A stretch of DNA of 64,000 bases from Choanephora cucurbitarum (GCA_025331435.1 JAIWNI010000061.1:119275-183274); one strand, 5' to 3'; shown: positions 34,552 to 46,508, numbered from the stretch's first letter. The notes: generated from the letters alone by a model not told the origin. Program-made: numbers and translations.

Positions 34552-34599
34552 TAGTACTGTAAGACAGATAAAGTTTATGTAACACTTACTGCTTGCTAA
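33944..34599. other. Spacer 3' of the TnpB/Fanzor-like remnant
   Basis: About 650 bp. It holds the 3' flank of the decayed nuclease gene (where a guide RNA would be encoded if the system were of the Fanzor type) and a (GA)13 run at 34521-34546. Short open frames on the minus strand (34043-34255, 34343-34585) have no recognisable content. Confidence 0.4.
34521..34546. repeat. (GA)n microsatellite
   Basis: Thirteen uninterrupted GA dinucleotides lie about 55 bp beyond the stop of the TnpB/Fanzor-like remnant. Similar (TC)n and (GA)n runs occur near 38848-38870 and 43164-43179, close to other gene ends. Confidence 0.85.
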
Positions 34600-36930
34600 T
34601 CACGCTTCGCGCGTAGCCAATACACCGCTTCTTGTACAAAAGGATGCTGTTTTGTGATTGAATTCAGTGTTGGAGTGACTGATGGTTCTTGAGAACGCAG
34701 GAAGAGTTTGTTGGAACAGCAAAGTTGTAAATCCGGAAATAGCCATAGCAAGGGCAGACAGTCTGTCACGGCCATTTACCCCACAACCATTCCTAACAGA
34801 TGGGCATTCAAGGTTCAAGCAATGGAATGCGCCTTTCATGTTTCTGTATACTGTTTTGCCTTTCACTGGTATCAGCTGCTTTCAATGTTGAAGTTTTTGG
34901 AAGCAATACACACAGGTTTGCGACGTGTTGTTTTCGTTGGTGATACTGACTGTTGTATAGCAGGCATGATTATTCTGTTTCCAAATACCACCATAGCGTA
35001 AGTGTTGTTTGATTCTGGAGCCAACATCCATACCTCTGTCACCAATCATCATGATCAACTGCTTTTGGGGTGGCCGATGTCCTGCCTTCTGCTTGCCTTT
35101 TCGATCTTTGATTGCTTCTACCTTAGGGTTCAACCAAAGACGTTCTCGAGCAAAAATACGATCTTTTGACTTCTTCATAAACATTTCTCTTCTCATATCA
35201 CTCTTCTTCATCTTGGTGTTCTGGTAGAAGCTTCTCACCACATTCTTGTTATCTTGCAAGCACCTGTACGCATTCCAAACATCTTCTTCATTCTTGACAG
35301 TAGTGAAATTTTGGCGTGACAATGCTGCTTCTGCTTCAGCAACTTGCAGACTGTTTTTCTTCATCAACGCCAACTCATGTATGTAATGGAAATTTCTACT
35401 TGCAAATCAACATCTTCAGCCGAGACTGTCTTTGCTTCAGGCAATGGTTGGAATTCAGGTTCAGTTTGTTCAATCAAAGCAGCGAAACGGTTGTGAAGCT
35501 TCAAGTGGTAGACATATCGTTCAAGTGAAACAGGTACTGATTCTGACATTTTTACAATGCCATTGTCCGTGCCAGAGAAAACGAAATCTTGGGAGACTTG
35601 TAGAAGATCAAGATCGAGTTTTGCATCTTCAAATTTGAATATAGCACCTCGTTCGTTAACATGTTTGGATGTGCAGAGAACACACACAATATGCAGAAAG
35701 TTATTGCTCTTATTTTATCGAGACTGTCTAAAACAGAGTAACGAAGATAATTTATAAAGTGGTTCTACAATATAATTGGCTCTCACAGGCGGCATTATGA
35801 AATAAAATAAGGAACGGGTTGCCACAGGACCGTTCCCTATTCCTTAAAGCAATAATAAGGAACATTAAGCGGTAACCGAAGTTCGGTTTCCTTAAAACCG
35901 TTCCCTAAATTCCGTTCCCTAAATTGGAGGATGACTGTATTTAGCTTTGCTAGCATCAGTCACGCCTCTTGCTCCATAGAATTCAGATAGTAATACTTAG
36001 ATGATTGCTAGTAAACAAACCGCGGATTTGTGTATCAAGAGCATCATCGTTTTGAGGTAGTGGGTTAGCGGAATGCTGAACGTGTTCTTGCATTTTGAAA
36101 CTGTCAGGAACTATGCCTTATGTTCTAAAGCCTTCTGCTGCTTGGAAGTTGATTTGGTTTGTGTCCAGCACAAAAGTATGATTGCGAAATGAAAGCATGG
36201 TTAGGAACACAAGGAGTTGGAAATCAGCTACAAAATCAGATGCAGAAGGGATAAGCATGTTCATCTTGGTATTAAATATGGTCTTGATCAGTCCATTCAA
36301 GTTTTCCCGCAATATTGAGTTGAATGACACAGTACAGACAGCATAGTTTTCATCATCAGTTTCCTCAGCTTCCAGCTCTTCAGGCACATCTTCAGATAGC
36401 ATAGGTATATCTGCAGAAGGAGAAGCAACCATACTCATGGGACTAGTTGCTGAGGGAGAAGCAGCACTCATTGGGCTATACATTGTCAAAGCAGAAAGGA
36501 AATCACTAGGAGTGCTTGCTCTAGCAGACTCCTGAAATTCTTGGTAGATTTGATCAAAGTTTCTTTCCAGGCATTGATTCCAATAGACATTACCCTTGGG
36601 TAGGCTACTATCATCGCTGAATCTTGCTGATGCCTCACCTTTTTCAAGGTTGGCCATATCTTCTACTTTGGCATAGAACCCTCTTGAAACCGTCCTTTTA
36701 GCCTTCAATACACTTTTACCAATGGCAGAGTTAGGGGATTTTTACATCCATTCAATAATATAAGCCTTTGCAGCCATTTCAAATGCGCTGATAAATTCTT
36801 GTACATGTTGATTTCTCCATCTTCTGCGAGTAGCTTGGGTAACAACAGAAGCAGAATTAGATACTAGGACTGGATCTCTGACATCTTCATCTGTATAAAC
36901 AGAGTACTGTACGGCCTTTTCACGTGCCAT
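34600..36930 (-). pseudogene. Decayed TnpB/Fanzor-like RuvC nuclease (Cas12f1-like TNB domain)
   Basis: Read on the minus strand from 36930 to 34600, one long protein is visible in pieces. Piece 1 (36930-36118, then about 60 further codons) is open except for in-frame TAA codons at about 36742 and 36118. Piece 2 (35687-35364) carries a RuvC-I-like strand, VFSGTDNGIVKM. Piece 3 (35373-34600) has basic helices, the RuvC-II-like stretch MMIGDRGMDVGSRIKQHLRY, the zinc-finger half TSQTCVYC, an in-frame TGA, the second half CLNLECPSVRNGC, and RuvC-III-like NGRDRLSALAMA. The order RuvC-I, RuvC-II, CxxC, CxxxxC, RD is that of TnpB, Fanzor and Cas12f1-like TNB-domain proteins. Pieces 2 and 3 are in different frames with no convincing intron between them, and a hairpin-rich insertion lies between pieces 1 and 2. 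I infer a transposon-derived gene, now inactive. Confidence 0.7.
35808..35921. mobile_element. Small nested-hairpin (MITE-like) insertion
   Basis: A 114-bp block is built of inverted motifs: taaggaacggg at the left end (35808) and ccgttcccta at 35830, 35898 and 35912. Inside it are ttcctta/taaggaa arms and a perfect aaccgaa-g-ttcggtt hairpin (35874-35888). Its base composition and symmetry differ from the surrounding decayed coding sequence. It looks like a non-autonomous terminal-inverted-repeat insertion that landed in the nuclease gene. A structured RNA is the other possibility. Target duplication is not clear. Confidence 0.5.
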
Positions 36931-38622
36931 TGAAGTGATGATGCTGGCGCCTGAATTACGACTTGTGTGAGTTCATTACGTTTACCTTTACAATCTTCAA
37001 TAAGCCAACTTTAAATTGATTACATGTACTATCTGCAGCACAACTAAGAAACTATCAGAAAAAAGGAATTAAAGAAGAGTGAAATAAGAATGGTTCAATC
37101 CCTCTTCTAATTTATCTCTCTATTTATATATCTCTAAAGCCGAAGCGAATTTCATTGTCTTTTGTTAACAAGTGATATTCCTGTTTTTTGGTGTCATGTT
37201 ACACTCGAAATGGGAAGCACAGAAAACAATTGCTCAAAATGTATCTGTTGTACACATCTTTTAAGAAACAGAGTTTGATGATAACCAAAATAGATAGCCA
37301 TATTAAAAAAAAAGATAAATTACACATCTATTCAATCAGACTCATCATGCTGACCCTCAAAGATAGCTTCAGTCGTTCAAAACGGCTGACAATAGGAAAG
37401 TACAATGAGCCATTATTTGAGATAGAGCCTGATTGAACAATATAGTTATTTACAGTAACGTAATTTTTGTGCACAATACGGTAAGAGAAAGATAGACAGG
37501 AAAAAAAACTGCAAGAGAAGAATTGCTCCTTGCTATATCTGAGTTATAACAATCAATGCAGTTTGTTAATCCCTTCTAAAGATAGCCAACACATATGAAA
37601 AGATCTCTTTGATATGAATATAGTATGTCTTTATTTTAGAAACATTAAAACACCTGTTTGGTATCCAGTTGACACTTTAGATAGTTTTGTGTGTGGAGTG
37701 AACGTTATTCACTAAAAAAGAAATTATCAAATCCATTGCTGGGGAAACAATAGCAAGAAGTTTTCTAAGGTGGACAGTACTCTTTCATTAGAGAAAGCTA
37801 AGCTTTTGAAAGAACAGTGGGATCAAATGCTTGATTTGTATATCCAAACGATAACAATCAAGTTTGATCTTGGTACTTCTTGTGATCTTCCTTCCCAAAC
37901 AGAAACAAACTTCCTTTTGCTTATAGCAGGAGGTAAGTAATTTCATAGAGATATATAGTGAGACTTTCGACACTTATTTCATATGTCTTAAAATGCATAT
38001 TGCTGATGATTTTTACCCAAAAAAAAACAATATTACAAACTTGATTTCATAAAGGGGAGCACTTTTTCGTTTTCAAAAGGACTTCCTTCATTTTATCAGA
38101 AGGTCCTCTAAATGTTCAGCCAGAAAGGTGTTACTCGAAAGCATGCCTTTCATTGACCCTTCTAGTAATGCTCCTTAAACGAAATACAGCTCTTGTAAGG
38201 ATTGCAGGACGTTACTGGCTTCATTTCTAAGACAAAGCTTACTTCGTTAGCCTAATTGTCTGACTCACTTTTGTTTCTAATTTGTAGCTGAACAAGCCTG
38301 CAATCACCGGAATTTTCTTGATGAATCTCTTTGGTAGAAGAGAAAGAGAGAGTTTCAATTTTTAATAATGCTCTTTATAAGTCCACTCATCAAAAGACAT
38401 TGTGTGAAAACTTAAATGAGCGCTGGTAATAGCAACTCTTATTGGATAATATTGTCCAATCGTATTGCTTATTACCGACGAAGTAGTCCTCCAGACACAG
38501 CAGCCCCGCCACAGATTAAAAACGGACTTTGAATTATGGAGCAGAGTGCGAGGGGGTGGAGCGAGACGAATGTTATCGACGGCCAACTGAGCAATCGTTG
38601 AAACCTCCCTTTTTTCGCCAAC
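36931..38622. other. 1.7-kb region upstream of RPS18
   Basis: Mostly AT-rich with no supported gene. A plus-strand stretch at about 37738-37931 (open through LSLEKAKLLKEQWDQMLDLY to a gtaagt donor) is protein-like and may be an orphan exon. An open frame ending at 37436 (SFSRSKRLTIGKYNEPLF) is similar in quality. The end of the region is the RPS18 promoter. Confidence 0.4.
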
Positions 38623-39519
38623 ATGGTAATGCAATCTACACAATAGCTTGAATGACAGGAGAGAAAGAAGAAGACACCACGCTTGATCAATCTTTACGAG
38701 TCGCATAAACAGATGGATGAAGTCGGATGGATGAGATGGATTCAAAAATTGAAAAAAACTAAAAAATATACATGAGATGGATAAAAAAAAGTTAGCTGGC
38801 ATTGGCTTTAACACATGTCACCAAACCCTTCTAACTTTTTCTACCTGTCTCTCTCTCTCTCTCTCTTGTTTTGGCGACAAAGAGATAAACAAGCTACGAG
38901 ATGAATCAACATGCGTGCTTCTTCTGTTTTCTACCCTGTCATTCAAATTTTCAACAATGAATCGATAGTTGAATACTAACAATGCCTTCTTTTTCTTATA
39001 TAGTCTCTCGTTGTTCCTGAAAGAACTACTGTAAGTCTTTTGTTATAGAGCCGTGCTATCTCAATAGCTAATTTCTTTATTTAGTTCCAACACATTATCC
39101 GTCTCCTTAACACTAACGTTGACGGTCGTGTCAAGATCCAAATCGCCTTGACTTCCATCAAGGGTGTTGGTCGTCGTTTCGCCAACATTGCCTGTAAGAA
39201 GGCTGATGTTGATCTTACCAAGAGAGCTGGTGAACTCTCTTCTGAAGAATTGGAACGTATTGTCACTATTCTCCAAAACCCCGCTCAATACAAGATCCCC
39301 AACTGGTTCCTCAACAGACAAAAGGATATTGTTGACGGCAAGTCTTCTCAAGTCATCTCCAACGTTCTTGACACCAAGTTCCGTGAAGATCTTGAACGTT
39401 TGAAGAAGATCCGTAACCACCGTGGTCTCCGTCACTACTGGGGTGTCCGTGTTCGTGGTCAACACACCAAGACTACCGGTCGTCGTGGTCGTACCGTCGG
39501 TGTCTCCAAGAAGAAATAA
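38623..39519 (+). CDS. RPS18: 40S ribosomal protein uS13 (RPS18)
   Basis: Exons: the ATG alone at 38623-38625 (followed by gtaatg), then 39004-39030 (SLVVPERTT), then 39085-39519. They join to 154 residues that follow uS13/RPS18 throughout: [47 protein letters not shown], the basic [20 protein letters not shown] and the terminal TVGVSKKK. It sits in the head of the small ribosomal subunit and contacts the P-site tRNA and large subunit. A first exon of only the start codon, split off by a long intron (378 bp), is a common arrangement in ribosomal protein genes. Codon use is distinctly C-ending compared with its neighbours, as expected for high expression. The last exon alone, with an ATG at 39148, would be a truncated start. 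Confidence 0.96.
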
Positions 39520-39828
39520 GCTACTGTAAGTCCTATCTTCCTATATGTTTAATGCTGATGATAACTAACTCACTTTTTGCTGGACAGTAACACTAGTTGT
39601 TTTAGAGACATTAAAAAGTTTATTAAACACTTTGAAGTTTTAAATTTATTATGGTTTCTTTTTACTCTTTTTCTTTCATCATATGTGTGTGTATGTATTT
39701 GCCTAGAGAAGAGAAAAAAAAAAGGAGAAGGACGAGTAGTGAGTGTGGATAGACAAAAGACTGAAATCTTAGATGTCTACTCTCATATCTGATAAACTTT
39801 AATGATGATAGTAATGGGTTTAATTTAT

Positions 39829-42800
39829 TCACATAGCAACTTTTAATAACTGTTCAATTTCATTCTTCAAATGAAACATTTCATACTGTTTAGATGGTGT
39901 TGTTACAGCATTAGCACAAGCTGCAGCTGTTGTTAAGTTCTCAATACGTATACCCATATCGATATCACCCCTAATATGATCGTTAGATATCATTTCATAT
40001 TAGAACTTATCCTCCAACTTACTCTGCTCTAGCTAATGTAACATATGTGATAGCTGCTTCTTCATATCGTTGATTTCTTCTATAGAAGTCACCCAACAAG
40101 CCAAGACGATCATAGGTTGGCTTGAGCTTCAAAAATTCTTCAAGATAGGGTGGTGATTCCTGAAATTGCATTAAAAGAAAAGCTCAAGCTCATGACAAAC
40201 TGTACTTACCTCAATCAATTCTTGTCCTAGCTTATGATTGACAAAGGCTTCATAGAAATAGAACTGGAATTCTTTATCGTTGTTGTTGAAGACCGCATCC
40301 AAGATTTCTTTTCGATAGGCTTCGTGTGTAGCAGCATTGCCCATATTTGACTTTTTGGAAATAGCGTCGGAAACTAACTTGAAGACAATATCATAAAATG
40401 GCTGCTTCTCTGTTAGCACGCTCTTGTTACGTTTCTTGGCACATTCAAGAGCGAGGCGAATACCATAAGTAGGGTAGCCCTGACTAGCATATTCATCTGC
40501 AATCTCAAGTGCCTTTTCAGCAGGGATATGAGCGGCAATCTTAACTAACATCAAAAGAGAATCATTCAAGATAGCTCTGGCTTGACTGGTGTTGATAGCT
40601 GTACGTGCTGAATAGATTTGATTGGCTGCCTTGTACAACAAGACATCGGAGGCACCACAGAAAGAACCACAGTGTTGTGTAAGGATATCAATGACATAGG
40701 ATGTGTTGTCAAATCGAGTGAAGCTAAATTGAATCAAGGCGCTCAGTAGATCGTTAACAGAAGTGCGTCCTTCAGATGTAGTTAAGAGTGTCTTGAGGTC
40801 TTGTTGCAATACACGTGCTTGGCCAACAGGATTCATCAACTGAATCACAGAAGAAACACCTGCTTCAATCAGATAGACAAAGAAGCAGAAAGCATCTCTA
40901 AGATAGGCTGCTAATTCTCTCAAATTACTAAACGATTCAGTCTCTGGAGAGCTTGCTGCTGACTTGAATAGATGAGGGTTACTATCGAATCAATTGAATT
41001 AATAAAAGAAGAAATGACAGGCACAAAGAGCAGATAACACTTACGTATCCATAAAGAAAACCAACTTATCCAATCCGGTCTTGACTAATTTCAGTTGTTC
41101 AGTGGATGGACCATGTGTATAGATCTTGGTGCCATCGGGATGAACTGTAGTTTGAATTAACTGCTGTTCCCAGATAGGCTGTACGAGACGGTAAATAAAT
41201 AACGCTAAACCATCATGTCGACTAGAATAGGCATGTTGATCAATCGTGTTTAAATGAGAAGGTATTTTTCCGTATTGATCTAATAATGTAGTAGCGCCTT
41301 TTTCAACTGCGTCAGTTACAACAGCAGGACTATGAGCACTCTGCTGTCCAGACACAATAGTTACATTAGAACAAATCAAATTGTAGCAGAGAGAAGTACA
41401 ATTGACAAAGCCAAAATGATTATAAAAATCTTCAAACTGGGGCAATCGGTATATAGTGTCCTGTCGATTTGCGTAAAGTAGTCTATAGAGCATATCTACA
41501 GGGCGTTGTTGAACAAGGACAGTAAGTCCTGTAGTGGCCAAAATAAGGAAGGTACGAGGAATAGAATAATAAGGTAAGGCCATGTTATTAATCTCTGAGT
41601 TGCTGTGTGTCGATTCAACTATAGCCAAAACTTTTCCATGGATGTCCAGAGTACTATGGTTCTCTGTCAAGGCCATATCAGAAGCAGGCGAAATGCAGTT
41701 TGAAAGCTTGCCGAGGTCAGGGGAATAAGTCGCAATAGTATCAACAGCTGCATTTTGTTGAGAATTTTTGACAAGCATAAAGAGGCCATTGTGATAAAGT
41801 GGGCGACTGACGCTATCAGCAGCAGTCAATGTATGGCCAGCCGATCGAACATGTACGACTGCCAAGGTGTTGGGTGGTGCATCGTGTACAAGGTGATGTG
41901 ATTCTGTGTGATGGCTCAAATAGATACGTAGACCTGAGCTAGATATGGCTACCAAGTGGTATGATTTAGACTCAGAAACTGTAGTAGGTTGAATCGAGAT
42001 CAGTTTGAAATTATCTGCTGTCAAATGTTGAGCACTAGGGCAGGCTGTTTGAGCACTATGTAACATGTCTGTCTTTCTAAACACAGTATTAAATGTATGT
42101 CCATCCTTTGCGAGGTAAGTGACGTAGATAGATGAGCTGGCTGTCAGTTGATAGAGAACAGTGCCGTCTTCGTTAACTGCAATCTCTGTAACAGGATCTC
42201 TTGTGAATGATCCAATCAAGAAGGATAGATTATTGCCGGTTGAGTGTAATTTCTTGGTACATTTACTGCTAAACCAAGTTTCTTTTGGCTATGATAAAGA
42301 TTATGTCATATATACATAGAGTACTACAAGCATTTATCGATTGACTTACTCGATAGTCTAATTCCCAAACATAACCATCATCTCCCAACATAAAAATACG
42401 GCCTTGTTGAGTGCCGACGATAGATATCATGTTGACACCTGCTGTGTTGGTAGTCATATCAGTCTTGTGTACTCTCAATTGTTTAGTAGAGGTGTATTCA
42501 AGTGCCATAATCTTCACTTCGCTGATGGTTGAAACGACCATAAGGTGCTTAATATCATCCCTAAAAACACCAGGCTTGGGTGTGACGAAGCCAATTCCAA
42601 CAATATCTTCTTCTTCTTCATATGTCACCAAGTTTGGACTGATACAATAACTTTTTTATTATCAACCGTTTGAAAAGAAAAAATAGAGTACTTACGTATC
42701 AACAAAGTCCCATAGATAAAGGATGTTCTTGACAACAAAATATGCTCGATTGATAGATGTAGCAAATCCAGAAGGACTATAAGGTTGGTCTGTTTGAACA

Positions 42801-43131
42801 GAAAAAAGAAGAAGAAATCAGTCCGTAATGTTGATCTACACACTTGGCTGTTATGTTACATTCTCTAATGGCTTCAATTCCAGGTGAAGGCATAGTTATT
42901 GACTTTTTGACAACGAACGGCTTTACAACATCCAACTGAGGAGAAATGTACTGAGGTGGGTCTATTATCAAACGTTATTTCTGGGATTCTCGCCGTATTT
43001 CTTCCTATTTTATTACCTGTAAAGGTCTTTCTTAGATCAGGAAAGTTACGGTCTAGAACACCTCTTGTTTCTAGCATAATTGCCGCCTGGCGAACTGCCG
43101 CCATGGTCTTTTCAGGGCTCGTGTTCTCCAT
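39829..43131 (-). CDS. NUP170: Nucleoporin Nup155/Nup157/Nup170 family, short C-terminus
   Basis: Eight exons on the minus strand (43017-43131, 42842-42961, 42696-42789, 42350-42638, 41045-42288, 40210-40981, 40023-40159, 39829-39970) join in frame to 970 residues. The N-terminal beta-propeller shows GVLDRNFPDL, YISPQL, GIEAIREC, VVKNILYLWDF, GIGFVTPKPGVF, GRIFMLGDDGYVWELDY and LIGSFTRD. The alpha-solenoid follows (LRDAFCFFVYLIEAGV; TSEGRTSVNDLL). It ends at GIRIENLTTAAACANAV ... LLKVAM, a point about 350 or more residues before the end of typical Nup155/Nup170 proteins (about 1,300-1,500). The family builds the inner ring of the nuclear pore. The last 300 bp before RPS18 cannot hold the missing part, so the gene is really short here or was truncated. 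Confidence 0.92.
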
Positions 43132-44770
43132 TTTATACTGCAGTTAAAAAATAAAAAGAAAAGAGAGAGAGAGAGAGACGCGCTTAATGAATGGGGGATT
43201 AGCAGGATTAGTTTTTTCTGATTTTTTCTTAAAAATCCAAGTCACATTTTTTTTTATTTGACGCCCACTTGAAGCGCGTTTAGCACTTTCTTTCATTTCT
43301 TCCTTTTTGAATACACTAAAAATCCCACATTATCAGTTATGAACAAACATGAATAAAGGACAATTGATTTTGACAAAACTGAATGCTGGCTTGATTCCTT
43401 GATTGAGATTCAATGACTAAGCAAATTTTGGCCTTAATCCTGTGCTATTAAAGAAATAGTTTAGGCACAGTTTTTCTGTATATGAACTCTTTCTTTGCCA
43501 TACAGAAACCTTAACAATCGTTTGTATTCTCATATTTCTATCTACTTAAACACAAAGAAGACAGCCTCGGATACTGCACGTAAATCCAGTCTTTCATCAA
43601 CGGGCGCGATTACAACAACCAAATTCGAATAATGCGCATGCAGCTTCAGATCAACAAACTCCCTTTCTGAACTGCAATCAATACATTGAAAACTGATTGC
43701 TAATCTTATAAGCAACACCATCTAAAAAGTTGAAGCTTAGTAGCCACTCAGCTAGGTGTTTTGAGAGATCCTTACTAACACATACAAAGATATTGTCTTT
43801 ATTATCCATTTATTGTCACCTTCAGCAGCTTTTGTTCTTGTTTTCTTATGTAGAAGCTTTTTCTGTGAGCACTTTTTTTTTTGTAAACACATTCAAGTTT
43901 TTGTTATCCAAATCATCATGCTAATCGAATTACTTTCGATTATATACTTCAAGTCTGAAAACACAGTATTTGCTTTTTCAGAGCAAAACCGGTTATACAT
44001 ATTCATTGATTCTATCAGATCAATCTGTTGTTTTTTAAGTCGTTTCGTCTATGACAGTCTTGAAATTGTGTAGGCCCAATTCCATTGCACTAAAAGCTAG
44101 CTGCATAACTCCATGATCAAGTCAGAGATTTCATTCCCGCGATCTTTTTCTCTCCTTGTCTATAATAGAAAACCTGGAAGTCTATTTGAGGAATAAAGAT
44201 GCTATTGTGGATAAGCGAGCCAAGAGCAGACAGATTGCTTGAATGAGCTTCCTTAATATCACCATCATAAGCTAAAATGAATCCAACCTTAACATGACAT
44301 CTTTTGTTATCTATAATCGTTTTCAAAGAAACAGACTGTTACTTTGAGGTACTTTTATGCCTTTCTTTTTCAAAGAAACTAAAATCATTGCAACAAGCAG
44401 CAACAAGACATGCTTTGAAGCGAGTTATGACGTCTCTCTACAATATTTTTTAACCCTTTTTTCTAGAAGTTGTCCAATGTCAATATCATGCCTAATCAAA
44501 TCACTGAGTGTCTAATTCTATGGCTTGACAAGGCAATTTCCTGAATGCTCACTATCAGGGTATTGCGCTCCAAAGTGTATTTTCCAAAGTAACTTTGAAG
44601 TCTATTAAAACTCCGGATACACCCTCTCCAATACACCCGTTTTATCTGCCCTCCACCCAAACTAGGATGCCCAAAATACCAATACCTTAATGCAGCTATG
44701 TGACTGTTGATAAGTGAATAGAGGTCCAGCATTCTCTTGTATTCGCTTCACTTTAACCATTTATTTGTTT
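43132..44770. other. Intergenic region between divergent NUP170 and EAF genes
   Basis: About 1.6 kb containing both promoters. The first part has a (GA) run (about 43164) and T-rich tracts. No other gene was recognised on either strand. Confidence 0.45.
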
Positions 44771-45325
44771 ATGACATTTGGATATTTAGAGACAGGACAG
44801 CAATTCAAAGTAACACTGGGCAAATCCTTAGATGCGAAACCAAAGAAGAAAGCTCAAAAGTTCTTTAATGTCAAAAGTACAACTGATAAAGAATTTGTAT
44901 AAAGAAAGTACTTACAACCTTGACATAGATACATTCAGCTCGGACGTTAACGTGTTTGGAAAAGATGCAAAGCTAGAAAAAAAGAGCGATCGATACCAAG
45001 TCGAGATGAAACACACAAATGCAAGTTTTGCTTATTTCTTCATCACTAGCTCGGATTAACACTGTGAATAGAAACCAAATGTAGTTTACGATGTTCAGGT
45101 AACAACTGATGAAGAGTACAATTGCATCTTGATTTACAATGAGGAAACCAAAGTAAGAGCGAGAGATAGATTTGGCCTGTGCACTCTATGAACTATAGAC
45201 TGACTGTTTCTCAGACCTTTACTCTGGAACGACAAAGTGCCCAGATTAGCCTATTGAATAAAAAACTCGACCTTCAATTACCTGCTACACCTCAACAGCA
45301 ACCACCACCACCACAGCAACAACAA

Positions 45326-45368
<43 letters not shown>

Positions 45369-46470
45369 CACAAATACAGCAGCCTCAGATACAGCAACCA
45401 CAGATACAACAGCCTCAGATACAGCAACCACAGATACAACAACCACAAATACAGCAGCCTCAGATACAGCAACCACAGATACAACAACCACAAGTGCAAA
45501 CGCCTCCCACTGTATCAACTACACCTAATATTGTTACTCCCATAGCTACTCCTATGGAAATAGATGAAGCAGAGGACGATTCTGATTTCGATTTATCGAA
45601 AGATATGGATGCTATTCTAGATAGTGACGACTCAGAAGATCAAACTAAACAAGGTGGAGACAACAATAGTAGTGATGATGACGATGACGACGATGTATTT
45701 GAAGAAATCGAAGCGCCTGTCATTACACCTCAACAACAGCAACAACAACAAGCTGCACCCTCTCCCCTTAGTGTTTCCTTAACACCTTCATCTAATTCAC
45801 CTAATATACCTCTTAATCTTGCTTTACCCACTACGCCTGTTCATAGTACTACTCTATCACCTGGACCACAGCCACCTTCACTTCAGCAACAACAACAACA
45901 ATCAAAGAAGAGAAAACTCAAAATGGCTTCTGCACCTATCCGGCATCCTGGAACAGCTTCACCTGCTATTGCACAACCTGTCCCGCCTCCACCAACATCA
46001 TTGGCTTTACCTACTCCTACTCAGCCAAATAACATCAAGAAACCAGTCATCCCATCTCGGCATTCAGATGAGGATAGTTCTAGCAGTGGTAGTGAGACTG
46101 ATGGAAGTTCGAGCGGATCCGAATCAGGCAGTTCAGAAACGGATTCTTCAAGTGGTTCTGAAGAGAGTGGAAGTAGTGAAGAAGAGGATGACGATGATTT
46201 TGAATCACTGGCTCAAGATATCTCTATGAGTCTATCGAAGGGAGTGCCCTCTGCCCCTGCTTCGCCTCAGCAAAATTCTGAACAAAATGCAGCAAGATCA
46301 ACAAATAACAACAGCAGCAGTGCCGGACCCATGTCTCTTCGTGCTCTCTTTAGTAAGTGTGTTGATTCTGTTTTACCAAGGCTGAATACTAATCACTCAT
46401 AGAAGAAGATAACGAGGAAGAGGAAGGTTTATCTAGTTCAGAAAGTGAAAATGATAGTGAAGACGAGTAA
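44771..46470 (+). CDS. RNA polymerase II elongation factor EAF (ELL-associated factor)
   Basis: Five exons (44771-44876, 44929-45024, 45085-45152, 45215-46352, 46403-46470) give 491 residues. The N-terminal EAF domain is split over four exons: FKVTLGKSLDAK, KFFNVK, a middle part with RYQVEMKHT, and the diagnostic CILIYNEETKTFTLER. A long low-complexity region follows: poly-Gln, a Q-P-Q-I-Q repeat array, acidic DDSEDQ and poly-Asp patches, Ser/Glu-rich blocks (SSSGSETDGSSSGSESGS) and a final acidic tail (SESENDSEDE). EAF proteins bind ELL and stimulate Pol II elongation in the super elongation complex; acidic C-termini act as transactivators. The small early exons would be missed by ORF calling, and the ATG-led frame at 45179 starts inside an intron. 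The exact exon 1/2 junction has alternatives. Confidence 0.85.
45293..45494 (+). repeat. Poly-Gln and QPQIQ tandem repeat in EAF
   Basis: A CAA/CAG run (about 45318-45367) is followed by about eight tandem copies of an 18-base unit of the form caa-cca-cag-ata-caa-cag (with cct/cca and cag/caa variants), encoding alternating PQIQQ. Synonymous variation alternates in a higher-order 36-base pattern, which suggests recent expansion by unequal exchange or slippage. Confidence 0.9.
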
Positions 46471-46508
46471 AGGAAAAAAACATGTTTTATTTTATTTATT
46501 GAAGGGTT

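Noticed and set aside
37738..37931. Protein-like plus-strand stretch ending at a gtaagt donor
   Set aside because: No preceding start or following exon was found. It is noted in the spacer entry but not called as a gene.
39061..39465. 134-codon minus-strand frame opposite RPS18
   Set aside because: It is a shadow caused by the strong codon bias of the ribosomal-protein gene.
45278..45518. Two minus-strand open frames opposite the EAF repeat (Leu/Trp/Tyr- and Val/Ala-rich)
   Set aside because: They are mirror artefacts of the CAA/CAG and CCA-rich repeat in the real plus-strand gene.
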